13,031 nucleotides of DNA from Candidatus Aegiribacteria sp. GTDB taxonomy: Bacteria; Fermentibacterota; Fermentibacteria; Fermentibacterales; JCC-6. The DNA lies in assembly GCA_030638185.1 (NCBI GenBank), contig DAOWFD010000334.1, forward strand, positions 1 to 13,031. The letters are read 5' to 3'. Under the pieces are notes generated by a model, which was not told where the DNA came from, ran no database searches, and saw nothing but the letters and a program-made list of their open reading frames with translations. A program made the translations under genes and the position numbers. Numbering within the stretch: the stretch's first letter is position 1; the number at the start of each line of letters is the position of its first letter. Shown here one piece after another: positions 6,753 through 13,031 of the stretch.

Positions 6753-8771
6753 ATGAATGATGTCGGAAGAGAGTACATAGACGATCTTACCGGTCTTTAC
6801 AATCGTCGTTTTCTCAATATCAAGGCCTTGGAGTATTTCCGTACAACCGGCAGTAAAGCTTCCCCCACATCGATTCTTCTGATACATCTTGACCATTTCA
6901 AGAACGTTAACGACACGTACGGCCATTTACTTGGTGATACGGTTCTGGAGGAATTCTCCTCATTGCTTGAAGAACTTGTCAGGAGTAACGATCTGGTATT
7001 CAGATACGGTGGAGATGAATTCCTATTCATCCTTCCCCAGACACCTTACGAACATGCGGAAAGGATTTCACACAGGTTCATCGAGCGATGTCGTTCGATG
7101 GAATTTTCACGGGTACGCCTTACGATGAGTATTGGAATTGCGTCATTTCCTCATGATGGAGAGGAGTGGACCGAGCTTTTCGACATCGCTGATCATCGTC
7201 TTTACAGCGCAAAGAGACACGGCCGTGACAGAGTAGGTGTTCCAGTATGCGGCATGCGTAACCTGGCAATTCCCACTAAGGAGATTGTCGGGCGCAGTGT
7301 TGAGCTTTCCGAGGTAATGCGTTCTGTCGGATCATCTTCAGACAATCATGGCGGAGCATTCTGCATCAGCGGTGAGATCGGTGTGGGTAAGTCCAGGCTT
7401 GCGGGAGAAATAGTCGATATGGAACAATTCAAGTCTTACCGGTCTCTCGGCAGTATTCTCTCTGCTACTACCCATTCAATTCCCTATTTTCCCTTCCGTG
7501 AGCTTGTTCGTTCGATAGTAAGAATGGATAATGGATCGTGCCTTAAGGAAATCCCTCAGGCTTACAGAGTAGAGCTTGCAAAGATAGTTCCGGAGTTGTC
7601 GGACAGCATCGGTGAGAGTACCGGTGAAGTACTCATTGTCGATAAGTTCCGCCTTTTCGAGGGGGTCAGAAGGCTCTTTGAACAGCAGGTTGCCGGAAAT
7701 CCATACATCATCTCCATTGATAATATCCACTGGGCTGATGAGGGTTCGCTTGAACTTCTCCATTACCTTATCAGAGCGTTTCGGAACAGTTCGATACTGT
7801 TCCTTCTTATCTACCGGATTGAAGAGGCTGACAGGGAGTGTTTTCAGAGGTTACTTAACGACATGTCACGAGAAGGCCTATTCAGCAGGATTACACTTGA
7901 ACCTCTGGAAGAGCCTGATGTATCCAGGATGCTTTCATTGATAATCGACAGGATTCCACCCATCGAACTCACGGAATATATCTACAACAAAACCGGAGGG
8001 AATCCATTCTTCATAGAGGAACTGATGAAATCCCTTCATGGGAGTGGTGCTCTTTACTGGGGAAATGACAGGTGGAAATTCCGTAAAGACAGGGCGGACG
8101 GGATTCCTCATTCCATCAAAGATGTGATAAACAGGAAGCTTGACCTGATATCCGCTGAAGCCAGGGATCTCATAGAACACGCTGCTGTAATCGGCCGGGA
8201 ATTCTATTTCAGCTTCCTGCTGGAAATCACTGACTGGAACGAAGGACAGCTCTTTGACCTGATGGACGAAGCACTGAAGATAGGGCTTCTGAAGGAGTAC
8301 GACGGAGAACGATTCTTCTTTTCTGAGGATGTAATAAAAGAAGTGGTGTACAACGGGATAAATGGAGCTAAACGCCAGAGGTTTCATCTGACAATTGCCG
8401 GAGAACAACTGGATTCCCACAGGGATAAAGAGGAGCAGGTTGTAGAGGATCTGTCCCTGCATTTCTACCGGGGCGGGGATATGGAGAGAGCGATAGAATA
8501 CAGCATTTCGGCAGGTGACAAAGCAAGAGAATCATACGCTTACAGGGAAGCCGTAGAGTATTACGACAGGGCGATAGAATGCTTTAGAATAAACAAGGCA
8601 GGTTGGAACAGAGAAAAGATCGAATGTCAGATGAACAGGGCTATAGCGCTTAGTGTTCTCGGGGAGAACGAACAGGCGATTAATGAACTTAAGGAAGTTA
8701 TACGGCAATCGAGTAAGATATCAGACAGAGAACTCGAAGTTGATGGTCTTCTGCATATCTGCAAACCCTAA
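6753..8771 (+). CDS. GGDEF diguanylate cyclase with STAND-type ATPase; N-terminal 672 aa before an in-frame stop
   Basis: The first part is a complete GGDEF domain (about residues 8-162): DLTGLYNRR, HLDHFKNVNDTYGH, the active-site GGDEF at 86-90, and a product-inhibition RxxD (R77-D80) five residues before it. It should make c-di-GMP from GTP. Next comes a STAND/AAA_16-type ATPase (about 177-430), with Walker A GEIGVGKS (207-214), Walker B IISIDNIHWAD (D323) and the usual GNPFFIEEL (about 416-424). A helical region starts TPR-like repeats at about 580. The ATG at 6753 is preceded by GGGA and starts right before the domain; a TTG at 6675 would add 26 unlikely, cysteine-rich residues. The frame ends in TAA at 8769-8771 in the middle of a TPR. 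The same frame continues past it to 9956 with matching TPRs, so this is probably the front half of one protein of about 1067 residues. Confidence 0.85.
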   Translation: MNDVGREYIDDLTGLYNRRFLNIKALEYFRTTGSKASPTSILLIHLDHFKNVNDTYGHLLGDTVLEEFSSLLEELVRSNDLVFRYGGDEFLFILPQTPYEHAERISHRFIERCRSMEFSRVRLTMSIGIASFPHDGEEWTELFDIADHRLYSAKRHGRDRVGVPVCGMRNLAIPTKEIVGRSVELSEVMRSVGSSSDNHGGAFCISGEIGVGKSRLAGEIVDMEQFKSYRSLGSILSATTHSIPYFPFRELVRSIVRMDNGSCLKEIPQAYRVELAKIVPELSDSIGESTGEVLIVDKFRLFEGVRRLFEQQVAGNPYIISIDNIHWADEGSLELLHYLIRAFRNSSILFLLIYRIEEADRECFQRLLNDMSREGLFSRITLEPLEEPDVSRMLSLIIDRIPPIELTEYIYNKTGGNPFFIEELMKSLHGSGALYWGNDRWKFRKDRADGIPHSIKDVINRKLDLISAEARDLIEHAAVIGREFYFSFLLEITDWNEGQLFDLMDEALKIGLLKEYDGERFFFSEDVIKEVVYNGINGAKRQRFHLTIAGEQLDSHRDKEEQVVEDLSLHFYRGGDMERAIEYSISAGDKARESYAYREAVEYYDRAIECFRINKAGWNREKIECQMNRAIALSVLGENEQAINELKEVIRQSSKISDRELEVDGLLHICKP

Positions 8772-8855
8772 CTCGATATCGGTGAATATGACAGAGCTCT
8801 GGAAACAGCTGAAGAAGCGGAAAAGATCTCAAGAGAAATAGAAAACATCGAAAAG

Positions 8856-9956
8856 GTGGCTGAAGCCCTGAATAATTCCGGTCTCGGTTGTTGGCATCTG
8901 GGCAGATATCACGATGCTGTGGAATACTACGAGCAGTCGATGAGAATACTTGAGGAAACTGGCGGAAAAACAATCAGTCCCTCAATGCTCAACAACATCG
9001 GTGCTGCCTGCTGGAATCTCGGGGAGTATAACCGGGCCATGGACTATTTCAAGCGTTCGCTGGAAATAACGGAACGAATAGGTGACATAAAGACGAACGC
9101 GGCATGCCTCAACAACTGCGGCCTCATATACTGGGAATTCTGTGAGTACAGAAAGGCACTCGAATATTTCATGCGATCACTTGAGATAACCGAAAGAATC
9201 GGTAGCCGGAATTCGGTAGCCGCTAATCTTAACAACATAGGTAAGGTACACGAGTTTTTTAGTGAGTACTACAAATCCCTTGATTATTTTAATCGCTCAT
9301 TGGTGATTGCAAGGGATATCGGTGACCGCAGAACGGAATCCTCGATTCTGGCCAATATGGGCGATATCAACCGGATTCTTGGCAAATACGAAGCATCTCT
9401 TGAATCGATCAGTAATTCGCTCATCATCAGAAAGAATACAGGCGATCGAAGGGGGGTAATGGAATGCCTGATGAGCGAAGGTGACACGCTGGCTATGATG
9501 AACAACCTGGAATCCGCAAGAGAATGTTTTATGCAGTCCCGCGAAATAGCCGTTGAGATTGATGCAGTAAGTCACATGAAAGGAATTGATATCAGCATCC
9601 TGTCACTCGATTTTGAGGAGAACAGACACGAGGGGCTGGAAGATGGAATAACGGATATTCTTCTGTCTCCAAAGGAATCTGTTGGCAGGAATTTGAAGGC
9701 TGCGGCTCACCGACTGTCTGGCAGGCTTTATGCAAGAAGGCATGAGTGGAGCAGGTCAGCTGAATCTTTCGAGAAATCCGCAGTTATCTTCAAAGAACTT
9801 GATGATAACTACAACCTGGCAATCACGCTTTATTACAAAGGTCATATGCTTGAGGAATCGGGTGACAAAGCAGGATCGAAGGAATGCTATTTCAGCGCAA
9901 AAGAAATTTTCTCCAGAATTAAAGCTAACGGATGGTTGAAACGCCTGGGATCTTGA
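8856..9956 (+). CDS. TPR-repeat C-terminal part of the interrupted GGDEF-ATPase gene
   Basis: This is the in-frame continuation of the gene at 6753-8771. Protein-like sequence resumes directly after the TAA (LDIGEYDRALETAEEAEKI), so real coding sequence spans 8772-9956. The first usable start is a GTG at 8856, with no convincing ribosome site, so separate translation is doubtful. The product is a row of 40-residue TPRs of the kinesin-light-chain/LGN type. At least six follow, each with a pattern like LNNIG..., a central G(E/R)Y..A..Y, then a hydrophobic helix ending in ...ERIGD. In STAND proteins such repeats are the sensor or partner-binding part that controls the ATPase. Without them the GGDEF-ATPase half would lose its likely input. 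The last 80 or so residues are less regular TPRs, ending WLKRLGS. Confidence 0.75.
   Translation: MAEALNNSGLGCWHLGRYHDAVEYYEQSMRILEETGGKTISPSMLNNIGAACWNLGEYNRAMDYFKRSLEITERIGDIKTNAACLNNCGLIYWEFCEYRKALEYFMRSLEITERIGSRNSVAANLNNIGKVHEFFSEYYKSLDYFNRSLVIARDIGDRRTESSILANMGDINRILGKYEASLESISNSLIIRKNTGDRRGVMECLMSEGDTLAMMNNLESARECFMQSREIAVEIDAVSHMKGIDISILSLDFEENRHEGLEDGITDILLSPKESVGRNLKAAAHRLSGRLYARRHEWSRSAESFEKSAVIFKELDDNYNLAITLYYKGHMLEESGDKAGSKECYFSAKEIFSRIKANGWLKRLGS
8862..9545 (+). repeat. Tandem 120-bp coding repeats (40-residue TPR units)
   Basis: Units recur every 120 bp. For example, CGTTCGCTGGAAATAACGGA at 9054 corresponds to CGATCACTTGAGATAACCGA at 9174, and LNN(I/C)G recurs at 40-residue steps. 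The copies have diverged, so this is an old protein repeat rather than a recent DNA duplication. Confidence 0.7.
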
Positions 9957-10012
9957 GCTTCGCACGGGATGAAGCAATATGCGCTTCCGTTGTATACCGA
10001 TTTCCGAATGCT

Positions 10013-12343
10013 TTACTTCGTTCTACCCTCAATCGCTTCGCGGACAGCCTTTTGAAATACATTCAGAACATATGGTTTCTGGATGAACCCGATAAGCCCT
10101 TTGCCTGCAAAGCGCCTTGAAATTTCCTGTCCGCTGTAGCCACTGGACAGAATGACTCGAACATCATTCCTGATTCTTTTCATCTCCAGAAAAGCTTCTT
10201 CCCCGTCCATATCAGGCATCGTCAGGTCCAGGAGCACACAATCGATTTCGTCATGCCTGGCACGAAAGATCTCTACGGCCTCGCGGCCGTCTACAGCCAG
10301 TATCACGCTGAGACCCAGATGTTCAAGCATATGTCTGCCAATTTTGCGTACCGTCTCCTCATCGTCGGCCAGGAGAACCGTACCATGTCCGCTCCATTCC
10401 TGATCGTCCTTTTCTGCAATAACGGGTCTGGCGGATTTGTCAGAGGCAGGCAGGAGAATCCTGAATGTCGTTCCCTTCCCGGGTTCGCTATAGACCCTGA
10501 GCACTCCTTTATGTCCACGCACGATGCCCTGAACAGCAGACAGTCCCAGTCCACGCCCGTCAACCTTGGTTGAGAAAAACGGGTCGAACAGCTTCTGTCT
10601 TGTCAGGTTGTCCATCCCGCATCCGGTATCGGCCACCTCAAGAAAAGCATACTTTCCCTCCTGCAGATTCTCATCCATATACGTGTCGTGTAAATAAGTG
10701 CGGTCGTATTGAGCAAGTCCTGTGGAGATCGAAATTACACCGCTTTTATCACCTATTGCGTCCGATGCATTCGTGATCAGGTTCATGATCACCTGTCGAA
10801 TCTGTGTCGCGTCAGCCATGATGATGACAGGATCCTCTGCGAGTTCGTACTTCAGAACAGCTTTCTTCTTGATTGCGACCTCAAGGATATGGGACATCTC
10901 TCGAACTAACTCCGAGAGATCGACCGGCTCGATTATAGAATGTCCTCTTCCTGAATAGGCAAGCATCTGCTGACAGAGTTCGGCAGCCCGAAGAGCCGCT
11001 GTCTCAATGTCCTGCATGTTCTGACGCACCGGAGATTCCGGGGGAAGATCGAACAGAGCAAGGTCCGCATTGCCCAGGATACCCGTGAGCAGATTATTGA
11101 AGTCATGAGCGATACCACCTGCCAGTATTCCGAGGCTCTCGAGTTTCTGCGCATGTAGAATCTGGCGCTCGAGATTCAGCTGCTCCTGCTCGGCACGTCT
11201 GCGTCTGAGGACATTTATCGTCAGGACGAGAATCATAACGGATTGCAGCAGCACGAAGATTGACGCGATCCAGATAAAAGTCTTGTACCGATAGTATAGC
11301 GACACGGGTTCGTTTATCACGACTCTCCCGGCCGGCAGATCTGAAACGGAGATTCCGAAGCGTTGCATTACATCATAATCGAACATCGGTACATTCGGGC
11401 TTTCAATCAGCACCGGGATATCATCCGCCGATTCTCCGTTCAGCACCCTGAGGGCCAGTCGTGCGGCATATTCTCCCTGTACCTTGCTGCTGATTACAAT
11501 CCCCCCGATGACGCCATGACCCACAAACATGTCCCACGCGGTATATACGGGAGCATCGCAGTTATCCGTTACAAGTAACGTGTATTCCTGGTAACTAAAC
11601 GCTCTTCCGGTTTGGTCCCGATAGAAAGAGAGGAGAAGGACCACCGTTTCGTCAGGAAGTGCATTAAGGGATTCTATCAGCTCTTCAGTGGTCAGATTGA
11701 ACAGTTCGATGAACTCGATCCTGTCAGCGAACATGGGTGCGCTATTTCTGAAGTTTTCCAGATTTCGCATGCCGGTAGGCGTGCTGTCGTTTACTACCGC
11801 AACGTAGCGCGTTCCCTGATGCAGATCAAGCGCCAGTTCTATGGTTCCAGCCAAATCCATAGATTCGGCCACGCCCGTGATTCCTCGGACACCTTCCATC
11901 CTTGACTCGTCGTAGTTATTCAATCCACAGAAGACGATGGGCACACCCGGAAAGAGTAGATCGCGCCTGGGCAGCAGAAAGATCAGCGCATTGTCATCGG
12001 TGGTAATGATGAGATCGATGTGCTCACCCACATACTTAGACCTGTACAGCTGCTCCAATAGAGGAAACATGACCTCGGGTAAGTTAACCTTCGTATCCAT
12101 ATACTCGATGTGAAGATTGGTCTTGAAATCTGCTTCGTCCAGGATAGAATGCAATCCCGCCGAGATATTCTCCGTCCATGTGAATCCAGGATGATAGGAA
12201 TGAAGGATTAGAATGCACGGAGCTTCACTTTCGTGAATTGTTGATGATTGGAACGCAGTACTTCCGGATGACACTACTATCAATATGAATAACAGTATCT
12301 GAAGCGATTTGCATTCTTGAAGGCGTATTGATCCGGATATCAT
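10013..12343 (-). CDS. Hybrid sensor histidine kinase with periplasmic ABC substrate-binding-like sensor and receiver
   Basis: This 776-residue membrane protein senses an extracytoplasmic ligand and starts a phosphorelay. After an N-terminal hydrophobic segment (about 15-30) comes a periplasmic domain (about 40-340) of the ABC_sub_bind type, with SYHPGFTWTENI near its start and VPIVFCGLNN at 134-143. One transmembrane span (about 355-380) leads to the kinase. The H-box is AGGIAHDFNNLL with H413, an HDFNNLL-type kinase as in NtrB relatives. The ATPase shows NLITNASDAI (521-530), DTGCG (572-576), FDPFFSTK and GRGLGLS (596-602). The receiver (about 654-776) has DD at 660-661, the phospho-acceptor D706 (LLDLTMPDMDG), SS at 733-734 and K756. 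The ATG at 12343 has CGGAGG 7 nt upstream. No response regulator with an output domain is in view, and a phosphotransfer partner must lie elsewhere. It is convergent with the GGDEF-ATPase-TPR gene. Confidence 0.92.
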   Translation of the reverse strand: MISGSIRLQECKSLQILLFILIVVSSGSTAFQSSTIHESEAPCILILHSYHPGFTWTENISAGLHSILDEADFKTNLHIEYMDTKVNLPEVMFPLLEQLYRSKYVGEHIDLIITTDDNALIFLLPRRDLLFPGVPIVFCGLNNYDESRMEGVRGITGVAESMDLAGTIELALDLHQGTRYVAVVNDSTPTGMRNLENFRNSAPMFADRIEFIELFNLTTEELIESLNALPDETVVLLLSFYRDQTGRAFSYQEYTLLVTDNCDAPVYTAWDMFVGHGVIGGIVISSKVQGEYAARLALRVLNGESADDIPVLIESPNVPMFDYDVMQRFGISVSDLPAGRVVINEPVSLYYRYKTFIWIASIFVLLQSVMILVLTINVLRRRRAEQEQLNLERQILHAQKLESLGILAGGIAHDFNNLLTGILGNADLALFDLPPESPVRQNMQDIETAALRAAELCQQMLAYSGRGHSIIEPVDLSELVREMSHILEVAIKKKAVLKYELAEDPVIIMADATQIRQVIMNLITNASDAIGDKSGVISISTGLAQYDRTYLHDTYMDENLQEGKYAFLEVADTGCGMDNLTRQKLFDPFFSTKVDGRGLGLSAVQGIVRGHKGVLRVYSEPGKGTTFRILLPASDKSARPVIAEKDDQEWSGHGTVLLADDEETVRKIGRHMLEHLGLSVILAVDGREAVEIFRARHDEIDCVLLDLTMPDMDGEEAFLEMKRIRNDVRVILSSGYSGQEISRRFAGKGLIGFIQKPYVLNVFQKAVREAIEGRTK

Positions 12344-12417
12344 TAATAAGCCTCCGAGCTTTACTATTAGGAGATAACTGAAACCTGTTCTTCATCTCGA
12401 TACAAACCCTGTATCTA

Positions 12418-12445
12418 ATAATATCTTACCTGCTGTATAAGTCAA
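12418..12445 (-). promoter_or_regulatory. Sigma-70-type promoter of the histidine kinase gene
   Basis: On the minus strand TTGACT (12440-12445) is followed by 16 nt and TATTAT (12418-12423), five of six matches in each box. The leader to the ATG at 12343 would be about 68 nt. No clear intrinsic terminator separates this promoter from the gene upstream. Confidence 0.5.
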
Positions 12446-12560
12446 GATGTCCGTGTAACAGAGGAATTGTCAGGAACAAAGACCATTGTTCGAACGATAC
12501 AGCTATTTTAATTCGTAAGAACAGGATAGGATCAGCCAACCGGTTTCAGAGACATAAGGG

Positions 12561-13031
12561 TTAAAGCATGTAGAATACAACTGCACTGAATAGTGATGTC
12601 GAATCATCGAAATATTCATAGTACTGATCGTTATCGGGAAGACTTCTTCTTGATCTGTTCCTGTAGTAATATCCAAATTGAGTTTTTACAGGATCTAAAT
12701 TCATTTCAAATCCTATGGAAAAACCCAGATTAGAGTTATAGCAGTGTGGCCCATCAGTAAATGAGATTCCAACAAGGGTATTCAGAAAGGATGCAGTGGG
12801 GGTTTCCATCATCAGCCGGCCAATGTATTCCGCATCTTTCCCGGGTGAAGTGATTTCACACTCGAATCCTATCTTCAAATTCCTCAGGTGTTCAGCAAGT
12901 ATCATAGCTCCGATCGCCGTCCTTGTCGGATAGTGATCAGTGGGGGATGCAATTGCAAGTCCAGCATTACCGAAACTGAATCCAGCCCTGATACCGCCAT
13001 GCCAGCAGAACTGATTCTCACTCCAGGACAG
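12561..13031 (-). CDS. 3' part of a probable outer-membrane beta-barrel protein
   Basis: The frame is open from the window edge to a TAA at 12561-12563, so 156 C-terminal residues are visible. An internal methionine at 12905 is probably not the start. The text alternates short amphipathic strands with turns (for example GGIRAGFSFGNAGLAIASP, NLGFSIGFEMNLDP, TQFGYYYRNRS) and ends FSAVVFYML. Glycine and aromatic residues at strand ends are typical of outer-membrane beta-barrels, possibly PorV-like transport or assembly proteins. The family is not certain, and another secreted all-beta protein is possible. It lies 217 bp upstream of the kinase on the same strand, but the kinase has its own promoter. 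Confidence 0.6.
   Translation of the reverse strand: MSWSENQFCWHGGIRAGFSFGNAGLAIASPTDHYPTRTAIGAMILAEHLRNLKIGFECEITSPGKDAEYIGRLMMETPTASFLNTLVGISFTDGPHCYNSNLGFSIGFEMNLDPVKTQFGYYYRNRSRRSLPDNDQYYEYFDDSTSLFSAVVFYML

Noticed and set aside
7935..8462. 175-residue minus-strand open frame inside the GGDEF-ATPase gene
   Set aside because: The plus-strand frame has recognisable ATPase and helical sequence throughout. The reverse frame is an unstructured shadow.
8769..8771. Genome-wide reassignment of TAA to an amino acid
   Set aside because: The HK, beta-barrel and first exported protein genes use TAA as a normal stop, so reassignment is not supported.
8862..9545. CRISPR-like or satellite repeat suggested by the 120-bp period
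   Set aside because: The period equals 40 codons of TPR sequence, the copies are diverged, and the frame stays open.
9957..10012. Hairpins (GCTTC...GAAGC and GAAGC...GCTTC) between the convergent genes as a bidirectional terminator
   Set aside because: The stems are 5 bp, mutually exclusive, and lack T runs, so they are too weak to call.
12474..12491. GAACAA / TTGTTC hairpin as terminator of the beta-barrel gene
   Set aside because: The stem is only 6 bp and no T run follows on the minus strand.

Overview
The window looks like the chromosome of an uncultured bacterium with a Gram-negative-type envelope. It has moderate GC (roughly 45-50% by eye), Shine-Dalgarno-led genes, cleavable Sec signal peptides on three small exported proteins, and a probable outer-membrane beta-barrel fragment at the right edge. 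The exported proteins and their shared C-terminal tail (ESWGAIKGLFR) remind me of candidate phyla such as Fermentibacteria/Eisenbacteria/WOR-3. That placement is inference from family resemblance. No rRNA, tRNA, CRISPR array or transposase gene was seen.

Layout. (1) 1-1275, minus: IspH, the last enzyme of the MEP isoprenoid pathway, running in the same frame into a UbiA-like membrane domain that leaves the window. (2) 1402-2040, minus: a 212-residue exported protein, followed by a GC-rich hairpin terminator that separates it from ispH. (3) 2255-3184, plus: a family 2 glycosyltransferase, convergent with (4) a minus-strand nucleotide-sugar epimerase carrying a four-cysteine zinc-ribbon insert (3315-4436). 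These two are probably surface-polysaccharide genes. (5) 4437-4727: an AT-rich gap with what looks like the frameshifted 3' remnant of a gene. (6) 4728-5627, minus: an unrecognised exported protein. (7) 5719-6357, minus: a 212-residue paralogue of gene 2.

(8) 6358-6752: a divergent intergenic region holding a candidate promoter for each side and an imperfect inverted repeat. (9) 6753-9956, plus: a signalling protein with GGDEF, STAND-type ATPase and TPR parts, broken by one in-frame TAA at 8769-8771. The reading frame is otherwise open on both sides of that stop. (10) 10013-12343, minus: a hybrid sensor histidine kinase with a periplasmic ABC-type substrate-binding sensor domain and a C-terminal receiver, preceded by a good promoter. 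(11) 12561-13031, minus: the 3' part of a probable beta-barrel protein.

Functional picture. Genes 9 and 10 are signalling genes placed tail to tail: a probable c-di-GMP synthase under ATPase/TPR control and a ligand-sensing phosphorelay kinase. Genes 3 and 4 modify or polymerise sugars. Genes 2, 6 and 7 are exported. The points most worth a second look are the IspH-UbiA fusion, the shared C-terminal tail with a shared upstream 12-mer on the two paralogues, the in-frame TAA in the GGDEF-ATPase-TPR gene, and the inverted-repeat element at about 6431-6546.
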